Shown piece after piece: positions 27,650 to 35,502 of a stretch of DNA of 64,000 nt. How positions within the stretch are numbered: the stretch's first letter is position 1; each line of letters starts with the position of its first letter. Made by a program: the position numbers and the translations under genes. Origin of the DNA: Methylobacterium terricola (lineage in GTDB: Bacteria > Pseudomonadota > Alphaproteobacteria > Rhizobiales > Beijerinckiaceae); contig NZ_VDDA01000002.1 in assembly GCF_006151805.1 (NCBI RefSeq), forward strand, positions 248,001-312,000. Direction: 5' to 3'. The notes under the pieces are model-generated. The model did not search any database and had not been told where the DNA came from. It worked only from the letters and a program-made list of their open reading frames with translations.

Positions 27650-27721
27650 GCCGAGGGGGTGTTGCGGGTGCTGCGCGGACCGGCGGGCGTCCTCCCGGAC
27701 GGCGCAGCCCGCGCGAGCGCC

Positions 27722-27754
27722 GTCGATTTGATCGATGTCGTCGATTTGATCGAT
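27722..27754. repeat. 18-base-period direct repeat upstream of a small gene
   Basis: GTCGATTTGATCGAT occurs twice, at 27722-27736 and 27740-27754, one-and-a-bit helical turns apart. Each copy contains the palindromic core GATCGAT-like ATCGAT. It lies about 125 bases before the 82-residue gene and could be a pair of operator half-sites. Confidence 0.45.
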
Positions 27755-27879
27755 ACGGCATTCCTGCCTTATTCTCCCATGACCCGCCGCGCCGGCATCG
27801 GCCAGACGCGGCTGTCGGGGGACCGGAGGCCGGAGGGACCGGCCGGCACGGACGGACCAGTCGGATCGGGGGATCTGCC

Positions 27880-28128
27880 ATGAAGACGAACGAGCGCGAC
27901 ACCAGCTACCGGGACGATTACGCCGCGACGGCGGGGCAGCAGGCGGCCTTCTTCCGCGAGCAGGCGGAGCGCCACCGCCAGCAGGCCGAGCAGGCCCGGG
28001 TCTTCGCCGACCTGAGCCCCGGCGAGGAGGGACGCGAGCAGAACCGGCGCGCCGAGCGGCTCGAGACCCTGGGGCGTCACGGCGACACCATGGCGGCGGC
28101 CTTCGAGGCCCGCGCCCGGCGCACCTGA
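27880..28128 (+). CDS. small charged coiled-coil-like protein
   Basis: An 82-residue hydrophilic protein. The central part (GQQAAFFREQAERHRQQAEQ) has the heptad-like pattern of a coiled coil and is rich in Gln, Glu and Arg. No family was recognised. It precedes the first transglutaminase-like gene by 73 bases and may be co-transcribed. Confidence 0.6.
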   Translation: MKTNERDTSYRDDYAATAGQQAAFFREQAERHRQQAEQARVFADLSPGEEGREQNRRAERLETLGRHGDTMAAAFEARARRT

Positions 28129-28201
28129 CCGCCGCCCCACCCGGACGACCCGAACCTTGGTATGCCGCCGCGGCCACCGGCTGCGGCGAGCCGGAGTCCT
28201 C

Positions 28202-29152
28202 GTGCCGATCCTCACCGTCGACCACGTCACCACCTATCGCTACCGCCAGCCGGTCGGCTTCGGCGAGCATCGGATCCTGTTCCGCCCCCGGGACAGCTGG
28301 GACCAGCGCCTGATCGAGGCCTCCTTGGCGATCACGCCGGAGCCGCACAGCCTGCACTGGATCCACGACGTGTTCGGCAACTGCGTGGCGGTGGCGCGCT
28401 TCCGCGGCCGCGCCGCCGAGCTGAGATTCTCCTGCCGCATCACCCTGGAGCACACCTCCGACCCGCCGCTGGCCTTCGCCCTGGCGCCGCGCGCCGCCCG
28501 CCATCCCTTCGCCTACGATGCCGACGAGATGCCGGACCTCGCCCGCTACATCGAGCGCCGGCACGCGGACCGCGCCCGGGCGGCCGATGCGAGGGCGGTG
28601 GAGGCGTGGGCCCGCAGCTTCCTCGACCCCGACGGCACCGCCGACACCCGCGCCCTGCTCGCCGCGATGAATGCGGCGTTGCGCCGCGACTTCACCTATG
28701 CCGCCCGGATCGAGAAGGGCGTCCAGGAGCCGGCCGAGACCCTGCGGCTGCGCCGGGGCACCTGCCGCGACTTCGCTCTCCTGATGATCGAGGCGGTGCG
28801 CGCCCTCGGCCTCGCCGCCCGCTTCGTCTCTGGCTACCTCTACGTGCCCGAGCGCGACGGCGTCGCGATCCATGCCGGCGGCGGCTCGACCCATGCCTGG
28901 GTCCAGGTCTACCTGCCGGGGGCGGGCTGGGTCGAGTTCGACCCCACCAACGGCATCGTCGGCAACCGCGACCTGATCCGCGTCGCCGTCGCCCGCCATC
29001 CCGGCCAGGCGGTGCCGCTCCACGGCAGCTGGATCGGACGGCCGGAGGATTTCCTCGACATGAACGTCGTGGTCCGGGTGACCGAGACGCCCGGTGCCGT
29101 CGAGCGGCCGGCGGTCCCGACGCAGGAGGCGGAGCGGCTGGTCGCGGATTAG
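28202..29152 (+). CDS. transglutaminase-like family protein
   Basis: A 316-residue soluble protein. An N-terminal beta domain (MPILTVDHVTTYRYRQPVGF, GEHRILFRPRDSWDQ) is typical of bacterial transglutaminase-like proteins. The catalytic triad is visible as Cys in RRGTCRDFALLMIEA, His in GGGSTHAWVQVYLPG and Asp in WVEFDPTNG. Members probably act as peptidases or amide-forming enzymes. GTG 28202 follows CGGAG and gives the conserved N-terminus. A second, different transglutaminase-like gene follows. Confidence 0.85.
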   Translation: MPILTVDHVTTYRYRQPVGFGEHRILFRPRDSWDQRLIEASLAITPEPHSLHWIHDVFGNCVAVARFRGRAAELRFSCRITLEHTSDPPLAFALAPRAARHPFAYDADEMPDLARYIERRHADRARAADARAVEAWARSFLDPDGTADTRALLAAMNAALRRDFTYAARIEKGVQEPAETLRLRRGTCRDFALLMIEAVRALGLAARFVSGYLYVPERDGVAIHAGGGSTHAWVQVYLPGAGWVEFDPTNGIVGNRDLIRVAVARHPGQAVPLHGSWIGRPEDFLDMNVVVRVTETPGAVERPAVPTQEAERLVAD

Positions 29153-29279
29153 CCGGGGCGGCGCAACTTCCCTCAGGGCCTGCCTCTTCTTCGGGCAACC
29201 TCCTGGGTCGCCGGGGCCTTACCCTGTGTTGTACCGCAGGGGCGCCGACGCGCCGGCCGCATCAGGGAGCAGCACCGTC

Positions 29280-30086
29280 ATGAGGATCCGGACCGGGTAC
29301 GCGATCACCTTCGATTCCCCGGCCCCGACGCCGATGCTGCTGATGCTGAGCGTCCACCCGTCCCGGCTCGGCGATTGCGTCACCTCGCCGGCGCTCCGCT
29401 TCGACCCGCCGATCCCGGCCCGGGACTATGCCGACCGCTACGGCAATACCTGCACCCGCATCGTCGCGCCGCCCGGGCGGCTGACGGTCTCGGCCGATTT
29501 CCTGATCAACGATACCGGCTGGGCCGACGATTACGCGCCGGACGCGATCCAGCATCCCGTCCAGGACCTGCCGGACGACGTGATGGTCTACCTGCTCGGC
29601 AGCCGCTACTGCGACACCGACAAGCTGTCGAACACCGCCTGGCAGCTGTTCGGCCACACGCCCGAGGGCTGGGCCCGGGTGCAGGCCATCGTCGACTACG
29701 TCCACAACCACATCCGCTTCGACTACCAGCGCGCCGATTCCACCCGCTCGGCCCTCGACGGCTTCAACCAGCGCGAGGGCGTGTGCCGCGACTTCGCGCA
29801 TCTCGCCGTCACCTTCTGCCGCTGCATGAACATCCCGGCGCGGTACTGCACCGGCTATCTCGGCGATATCGGCGTGCCGGCGGTGCCGGACCCGATGGAT
29901 TTCTCGGCCTGGTTCGAGGTCTATCTCGGCGGGCGCTGGTACACGTTCGATGCCCGCCACAACAAGCCGCGGATCGGCCGCATCCTGATGGCACGCGGCC
30001 GCGACGCCACCGACGTGGCGATCTCGACCAATTTCGGTCCTTCGCTGCTGGCGGGCTTCCAGGTCCACACCGACGAGGTCGTCTGA
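29280..30086 (+). CDS. transglutaminase-like family protein, second type
   Basis: A 268-residue soluble protein with the same catalytic core but a different N-terminus: Cys in REGVCRDFAHLAVTFCR, His replaced by Ser-Ala-Trp context in DFSAWFEVYLGGRWYTFDARH, and the Asp in that last segment. The usual THAW motif thus reads FSAW, so the catalytic His must come from elsewhere (RHN is a candidate) or the enzyme is altered. It lies 127 bp after its neighbour on the same strand. Confidence 0.8.
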   Translation: MRIRTGYAITFDSPAPTPMLLMLSVHPSRLGDCVTSPALRFDPPIPARDYADRYGNTCTRIVAPPGRLTVSADFLINDTGWADDYAPDAIQHPVQDLPDDVMVYLLGSRYCDTDKLSNTAWQLFGHTPEGWARVQAIVDYVHNHIRFDYQRADSTRSALDGFNQREGVCRDFAHLAVTFCRCMNIPARYCTGYLGDIGVPAVPDPMDFSAWFEVYLGGRWYTFDARHNKPRIGRILMARGRDATDVAISTNFGPSLLAGFQVHTDEVV

Positions 30087-30248
30087 CCGGCGGCGTTCGT
30101 TCGGATGCCGCGGGTCGGATCAAGCGATCGTGAACCCTCCGCCGCAACTCGGTACTGCAGCCCCGGATCAAGCGTCGCTTTAACCGGGAACCGCCGAGCC
30201 GCGACAGCATTGTACAGCAAAGGTAATTGCTGAGGTAAGGCTCCGGCC

Positions 30249-30914
30249 ATGAAGATCTTCGCTGCGGCCCTGGCGGGCGTTATGAGCATGTGCGTTCTTG
30301 CCTCGGCGCCGTCCAAGGCGGCGCCCTACGATCCGTTCGATGCCAATCCGGGCGAGGATTACTACGCCGGTCAGCCCTACGATGCGCCGAGCTACCGGAC
30401 GCAGGGCTATTCCGGCCAGGCTCAATCCTACCAGGGCCAGGGCGCCGGCAGCACCGAGCAGGCCCAGGTCGCCCCGATCCCGCGGGAGCTGGTGCCGTTC
30501 AACGGCGGCTACGCCCCGGGCACGATCGTGGTCTCGACCGCCGAGCGCCGCCTCTACCTGGTGCTCGGCGACGGCATGGCCCTGCGCTACGGCGTCGGCG
30601 TCGGCCGCCCGGGCTTCACCTGGTCGGGCACCAAGACGATCACCGCCAAGCGCGAATGGCCGTCCTGGACGCCCCCGAAGGAGATGCTCGCCCGCCGGCC
30701 CGACCTGCCGCGCTACATGGCCGGCGGCATCGACAACCCGCTCGGCGCCCGCGCGATGTATATCGGCGGTACGCTCTACCGGATCCACGGCTCGAACGAG
30801 CCCGACACGATCGGCCAGGCGGTGTCCTCGGGCTGCATCCGCATGACCAACGACGACGTCACCGACCTGTATTCGCGGGTCAAGGTCGGCGCCAAGGTGG
30901 TGGTGCTGAACTGA
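30249..30914 (+). CDS. L,D-transpeptidase (YkuD fold)
   Basis: A 221-residue exported enzyme. A signal peptide (to about residue 24), a Tyr/Gln/Gly-rich linker, and a YkuD catalytic domain from about 85. The catalytic His and Cys are in RIHGSNEPDTIGQAVSSGCIRM. It forms 3-3 cross-links in peptidoglycan or attaches proteins to it. The size and order are typical of Rhizobiales enzymes, of which there are usually many copies. A hairpin follows its stop. Confidence 0.9.
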   Translation: MKIFAAALAGVMSMCVLASAPSKAAPYDPFDANPGEDYYAGQPYDAPSYRTQGYSGQAQSYQGQGAGSTEQAQVAPIPRELVPFNGGYAPGTIVVSTAERRLYLVLGDGMALRYGVGVGRPGFTWSGTKTITAKREWPSWTPPKEMLARRPDLPRYMAGGIDNPLGARAMYIGGTLYRIHGSNEPDTIGQAVSSGCIRMTNDDVTDLYSRVKVGAKVVVLN

Positions 30915-30941
30915 GGGGCTCCGGCCTCCCCCCTTCTCGAC

Positions 30942-30967
30942 AAAAAAGGGCCGCCCTCGGGCGGCCC
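30942..30967. terminator. bidirectional intrinsic terminator
   Basis: GGGCCGCC (30948-30955), CTCG loop and GGCGGCCC (30960-30967). The A6 run at 30942-30947 serves as T tract for the reverse-strand gene, and TCTTC follows on the forward side. It separates the convergent transpeptidase and small secreted protein genes. Confidence 0.85.
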
Positions 30968-30975
30968 TCTTCGTG

Positions 30976-31290
30976 TCACGGGACCACGTGGCCCGGTGCC
31001 GGCGGCTGCGGCGCGCTGAAGCTCGCCAGCGGCACGTCGCAGAAGCAGCGGGCGCCGAGCGGGCGCGGGCCGGGCAGCGGGCAGGAATACGGCCGCGGGC
31101 CGGTGAGGCCGCGCTGCACCGCGTCGCAATTGTAGCCGACCGCGCGCCGCGGGGCCGGGCGCTCGTAGCGGTCGTAGCCGTAGCCGGGGGGCGTGTCCTC
31201 CCGGTAGTACTGGGCTTGGGCCGAGCCGGTCAGGACCGCGACCAACAGGACGGCCGACGACAGGCCGGCGCGAACGAACCCTCGCATCAT
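30976..31290 (-). CDS. small secreted protein of unknown function
   Basis: A 104-residue exported protein: signal peptide to about residue 27 (ending GSAQAQ), then a Tyr/Pro/Arg-rich chain with four Cys (YNCDAVQ, YSCPLPG, RCFCDVP) that may form two disulfides. No family recognised. Two adjacent ATG codons start the gene. Confidence 0.65.
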   Translation of the reverse strand: MMRGFVRAGLSSAVLLVAVLTGSAQAQYYREDTPPGYGYDRYERPAPRRAVGYNCDAVQRGLTGPRPYSCPLPGPRPLGARCFCDVPLASFSAPQPPAPGHVVP

Positions 31291-31440
31291 TGCGTTCCTC
31301 TCTGGCGGGGAGTTACCCTGCGGGACACCGCGCGCCGCCGCGGGCCCCCGGGCGCCGCATCGGTAGCCGAACCGCCCCGCCCCGGCAAATCGCGGGAGCG
31401 CCGTCGGCACCACCTGGTCGTCAAGCCTTGGAGATCCGCC

Positions 31441-31680
31441 GTGACCACCTCGGCCGAATGGCAGCGCACCCTCGACGCGGTCGTCGCGCTCGCGGAGGAC
31501 ATCGCCCGGCTCTCGCCCGACTGCGCCGACCGGGCGATGCAGATCGTGCGGCTGATCCGCGCCGTCGACCCGCCGCCCCGCGGGGCGGGTGGAGGCTGCC
31601 TCGACGAGGCGGAGGATCTCGACATGGCCGATCTGGACGTCGGCCCGTTGCACCGCAGCAAGGCGGCGGACGGGGCCTGA
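31441..31680 (+). CDS. hypothetical protein
   Basis: A 79-residue acidic protein. The first half is helical (TTSAEWQRTLDAVVALAEDI, ending QIVRLIRAVD); the C-terminal half is acidic (LDEAEDLDMADLD). GTG 31441 follows GGAG by 8 bases. No function recognised. It converges on the phasin gene. Confidence 0.55.
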   Translation: MTTSAEWQRTLDAVVALAEDIARLSPDCADRAMQIVRLIRAVDPPPRGAGGGCLDEAEDLDMADLDVGPLHRSKAADGA

Positions 31681-31682
31681 CG

Positions 31683-31712
31683 AAAAAAGCCGCGCCCCCT
31701 TCAGGGCGCGGC
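31683..31712 (-). terminator. intrinsic terminator of the phasin gene
   Basis: GCCGCGCCC (31689-31697) pairs with GGGCGCGGC (31704-31712) around 6 bases. The A6 run at 31683-31688 gives the reverse-strand T tract. It starts 41 bases after the phasin stop. Confidence 0.85.
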
Positions 31713-31753
31713 CATGCGAATCGGTCCGGCGTTGCCCGGCCGACCAACGGGCC

Positions 31754-32236
31754 TCAGCCTTGGGACGCGGCGTCCTTGGCGGTGTTGGCGGTGTTGCGGG
31801 CCGCCTCGGCCCCCTGCTGCATGGCGTTGCGGGCGTGCTCGGCGCTCTGCTGCATCGCCTGCTTGGCGTTCTCGGCGCCCTGCTGCATGGCGCTCTGGGC
31901 AAGGCCACCGAACTCGCGGGCCTGGCTCTGCATGGCGGCGAACTGGCTGCGCACGAACTCGGCCTGGTGCTGCATCGCCTCCTGCACGTCCTTCGAGCGC
32001 ACGAGCTTCTGGGCCAGGTCGAACGCGGCGTTCACGTTCTGCTCGGCGAAGGAGAAGCCGCGGGTCGAGGTCTCCTGGGCGTTGTTGCGGGCGAGCTCGG
32101 CCGAGCCCTGGAGCGTGTCGGCGGTCTTGCGCGCGGCGCCGATGAACGAGTCGAACGCCTTGCGGGCCTGCTCGACGCTCTTCTCCGCGAAGTCCCGCAT
32201 CTCGGTCGGGATCTCGTAGTTCGGGGTCTGGTTCAT
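31754..32236 (-). CDS. phasin family protein
   Basis: A 160-residue amphipathic helical protein that should coat polyhydroxyalkanoate granules. The phasin core (EMRDFAEKSVEQARKAFDSF, then GAARKTADTLQGSAELARNN) is followed by an undecad-like repeat, AMQQGAENAKQ, AMQQSAEHARN, AMQQGAEAARN (about 125-157). ATG is preceded by AGAGGAGAC. A TTGTGCACTGCACAA dyad stands about 80 bases upstream in the likely promoter. A reverse-strand terminator ends the unit. Confidence 0.9.
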   Translation of the reverse strand: MNQTPNYEIPTEMRDFAEKSVEQARKAFDSFIGAARKTADTLQGSAELARNNAQETSTRGFSFAEQNVNAAFDLAQKLVRSKDVQEAMQHQAEFVRSQFAAMQSQAREFGGLAQSAMQQGAENAKQAMQQSAEHARNAMQQGAEAARNTANTAKDAASQG

Positions 32237-32314
32237 GTTCGTCTCCTCTGTCTTTGGCGCCGCCCGCGGCGCGGCACGCTGGGCGCCCGGCGCTTTTTTA
32301 GGGTCCGGCGCGCG

Positions 32315-32329
32315 TTGTGCACTGCACAA
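32315..32329. promoter_or_regulatory. TTGTGCACTGCACAA dyad in the phasin promoter region
   Basis: A 15-base dyad, perfect except for the central base, about 80 bases before the phasin start. TGC-rich dyads of this form are bound by PhaR/AniA-type regulators of polyhydroxyalkanoate genes in alphaproteobacteria. That link is inferred by resemblance; PhaR is not encoded in the window. Confidence 0.5.
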
Positions 32330-32506
32330 TAGCACGCCCCAGGGCCATATGCCACCTTTCCGCGGGTCGTTAAGGTTGACGGCGAGATAACGCGGCGACT
32401 GCGCATTTCGTGCCGGTGCGAGAAGGGGTCAGTTGGTTTAAAGCAGTGCGGATGGGTCCGGTTTTCGCCGGAGCCCGGTGCGGCGTGCGGCGCCTGGGGA
32501 GAAGCA

Positions 32507-35431
32507 GTGGGTCGGGACGTGCTCTTCGAGACGACGATCGAGGCCCTGCGGGCCGTTCCGGCCTTCGGGCAGCGGATCGCCGGACCCGACCGGGCCTTCC
32601 TGCTGCTCGACCGGGGCGCGACGCACCTGCTTCACGCCTCCCCGGCGGCGTCCTCCCTGCGCGAGGCGATCGCCGATGCGGAGGGGCGGATCGATCCGTC
32701 CCTGAACCTGTCGGGCCAGCTGCGCGGCTCCGCGAGCCTGCCCGTCGGCACGGGCCAGCCGCGGCTCGAGCGCCTGCGCCTCGCCGGGCCCCTCGCCCCG
32801 CCGCTCCTCTGCGCCTGCCTGCCGGCCGCCCTGCCGGACGGCAATCCCGGCCTTGCCGTCGCGATCCTCGATCCGCTGCCCGCCCGCCGCCCGCGCCGCG
32901 CGCCGGCCGCCGTCGTGCCGGGGCCCGCTCCCGAGCCTGCGCCGGAACCCGAGCGCGAACCCGCACCGGAACCCGAGCCCGCGGCCCCCTCTCTCCCGGC
33001 CTCCCCGCGGCCCGGCCTGCGCTTCCTGTGGCGCAGCGATGCCCGCGGCTGCCTCGTCGAGGCGACGGCGGCGCTGCCCGAGTCCGTCGGCGCCTCTCCG
33101 GTGGGCCGGACCTGGGACGATCTCCTGGCCGGCCCGGTTGAGGCGGAGCCCGGCCTCGCCGAATCGCTGGCGGAGCGCCGTACCTTCCGGGCGGTGCCGG
33201 TGCGCTGGCGCCTCTCCGGCACCCGGCAGGCGGTCGCCGTCGATCTCTCCGGCGCGCCGCGCCTCGGCGCCGGCCGCGCCTTCGCGGGTTTCAGCGGCTT
33301 CGGGGTGATCCATCCGGACCGGGTCGTCCCGGCGACCGACCGGCCGGAGGCCGCCGTGAAGGCGCCGCGCCCGACCCTGCGCGAGCGCGCCGCCGCGGTG
33401 ATCGCCATCGGCCGCCCTGTCGCCGGAGAGATCGCCGCCGGAGAGATCGCCGCCGAGACGTCGCCGCGGTCGGGCGACCGGGAGGCGGCGGCGCCCGGGC
33501 GGCGGGACGCGCCCCGTCCCGTGGCCCTGCCGAACATCGCGGACGATCCCCGCGACCTCGCCTCCCTCGCCGGCGCCACGATGGCGGAATTCGCCGGTCT
33601 GATGGCGGCGCCCTTCGCGCAACTCGGGATGAGCTGGGGCTTCGGGGCCCGTCCGCCCGCCCCGCCGGCGGAGCCCCCCGCCGAGGCGGAGGCGGCGCCG
33701 ACCCTCGCCGCGCCGGCCCCGCCGGCCGAGCCCGGCGCGACCCCGCCCCTGCCCGACGAGGAGCCCCGCGCCGCCTCGCTCTCCCTCAACGAGCACGCGG
33801 CGTTCCGCGAGATCGCCCGGGCGCTCGGGGCCCGCTTCGCCGGCGATCCGGAAGGCGCCGAGCCGCTCTCGCCGGTCCAGGCCGGCGCGGCGGGCCGGGG
33901 CGCGGTGACGCAATTCCGCGGCGCGCACGCCCTCGCCCGTCTCCCCGAGCGCGGCGCCGAGGTGGCGCTCGCCCGCCTGGTCGAGCGGCTGCCGGTCGGG
34001 CTCCTGGTCCATCGCGGCGACGAGGTCCTGCTCGCCAACCGGCCCCTTCTCGCCCTGTCGGGCTACGACAGCCCGGAGGCCCTGGCGGCGGCCGGCGGTC
34101 CCGGCGTGATCTTCCGCGGCCGCGATCCGGTGGCGCAGGCCGGCCCCGGCGAGAGCGCGCCGGTCGCGCTGGCGACCCGGAGCGGCGGCTCGGTGCCGGT
34201 CGGCGTCACCGTCGGCACGGTCGAGTGGGACGGCGCCCCCGCCAGCCTCCTCACCATCCGGCGCCTGCCCGAGGCCGACCCGGCCCAGTCGCTCGCGGCG
34301 GCCGAGGCCCATCTCGCCCATCGCGACGCCCATCTGCGCGAGACCACCGCGATCCTCGACGCGGTCACCGACGGGGTGGTGGTGCTCGACGACGAGGGCC
34401 GCGTCGTCGGGATGAACCGCGGCGCGCAGGGCCTGCTCGGCGCCGATCCCCGCGAGGTCGCGGGCGAGGCCCTGACGAGCCTGCTCGCCGCCGAGAGCCG
34501 CCCGGCGGCCCAGGCCGCCCTGCTGCGGGCGAGCGCCGGCAACGTCGCGACCACCGCCGAGGAGGTGCTGGCGCGGGGCGCCGACGGGCCGCTGCCCCTC
34601 GTCCTCACCCTGGCCCCGGTGGCGAGCGGGCCGCAGCGCCGCGTCGCCGCGATCCTGCGCGACGTCTCGGGCGTCCGGCGCACCGAGGCCGAGTTGCAGC
34701 GCGCCCGCCGCGAGGCCGAACGCGCCAGCGCCCAGAAATCCGACTTCCTGGCGACGATCAGCCACGAGGTCCGCACGCCGCTCAACGCCATCATCGGCTT
34801 CGCCGAGGTGATGCTGGAGGAGCAGTTCGGCCCGGTCGGGAGCGAGCGCTACCGCGACTACCTGCGCGACATCCGCGCCTCCGGCGAGCACGTCGTCAGC
34901 CTGGTCAACGACCTCCTCGATCTGGCCAAGATCGAGGCCGGCCATCTCGACCTCGCCTTCGCGGGCCTCGGCCTCAACGACCTCGTCGCGGCGTCGGTCT
35001 CCCTGATGCAACCCCAGGCCGCGCGGCAGCGGGTGGTGATGCGCACGAGCTTCGCCCCCGGCCTGCCGGCGGTGCTGGCCGACCAGCGCTCCCTGCGCCA
35101 GGCCGCCCTCAACGTGATCTCGAACGCGATCAAGTTCACCGATGCGGGCGGCCAGGTCATCGTCTCGACGGCGACGACCGATCGCGGCGGCGTGGCGCTC
35201 CGGGTGCGCGACACCGGCATCGGCATGAGCCCGGAGGAGGTCGAGACCGCCCTCCAGCCGTTCCGCCAGATCGCCACCGCCCAGCGCCGCGGCGGCGGCA
35301 CCGGCCTCGGCCTGCCGCTCACCAAGGCGCTGGTCGAGGCCAACCGCGCCAGCTTGCGCGTCACCAGCCGCAAGGGCGAGGGCACGCTGGTCGAAGTGCT
35401 GTTCCCGGCTGGCCGGGTGCTCGAATCCTGA
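32507..35431 (+). CDS. PAS sensor histidine kinase, PdhS/DivJ-like
   Basis: A 974-residue cytoplasmic kinase. Residues 1-500 are Pro/Ala-rich and of low complexity, with no membrane segment. Two PAS-like domains follow (about 480-580 and 600-720). The H box is KSDFLATISHEVRTPLNAII with phospho-His, then GFAEVMLEEQFGPVGSERYR, wording typical of PdhS, a polar kinase acting on DivK and linked to cell-cycle control. The ATPase has NVISNAIKFTDAG, VRDTGIGMSP and GGTGLGLPL. GTG 32507 follows GGGGAG by 5 bases. No response regulator gene is beside it. Confidence 0.85.
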   Translation: MGRDVLFETTIEALRAVPAFGQRIAGPDRAFLLLDRGATHLLHASPAASSLREAIADAEGRIDPSLNLSGQLRGSASLPVGTGQPRLERLRLAGPLAPPLLCACLPAALPDGNPGLAVAILDPLPARRPRRAPAAVVPGPAPEPAPEPEREPAPEPEPAAPSLPASPRPGLRFLWRSDARGCLVEATAALPESVGASPVGRTWDDLLAGPVEAEPGLAESLAERRTFRAVPVRWRLSGTRQAVAVDLSGAPRLGAGRAFAGFSGFGVIHPDRVVPATDRPEAAVKAPRPTLRERAAAVIAIGRPVAGEIAAGEIAAETSPRSGDREAAAPGRRDAPRPVALPNIADDPRDLASLAGATMAEFAGLMAAPFAQLGMSWGFGARPPAPPAEPPAEAEAAPTLAAPAPPAEPGATPPLPDEEPRAASLSLNEHAAFREIARALGARFAGDPEGAEPLSPVQAGAAGRGAVTQFRGAHALARLPERGAEVALARLVERLPVGLLVHRGDEVLLANRPLLALSGYDSPEALAAAGGPGVIFRGRDPVAQAGPGESAPVALATRSGGSVPVGVTVGTVEWDGAPASLLTIRRLPEADPAQSLAAAEAHLAHRDAHLRETTAILDAVTDGVVVLDDEGRVVGMNRGAQGLLGADPREVAGEALTSLLAAESRPAAQAALLRASAGNVATTAEEVLARGADGPLPLVLTLAPVASGPQRRVAAILRDVSGVRRTEAELQRARREAERASAQKSDFLATISHEVRTPLNAIIGFAEVMLEEQFGPVGSERYRDYLRDIRASGEHVVSLVNDLLDLAKIEAGHLDLAFAGLGLNDLVAASVSLMQPQAARQRVVMRTSFAPGLPAVLADQRSLRQAALNVISNAIKFTDAGGQVIVSTATTDRGGVALRVRDTGIGMSPEEVETALQPFRQIATAQRRGGGTGLGLPLTKALVEANRASLRVTSRKGEGTLVEVLFPAGRVLES

Positions 35432-35502
35432 CCTATCGCCCGTGCGGCCCCGGGCGTAGGCTCGGGGCCGCCCATCGGGACTCGTCGTTTCAGGACCCGG
35501 CC

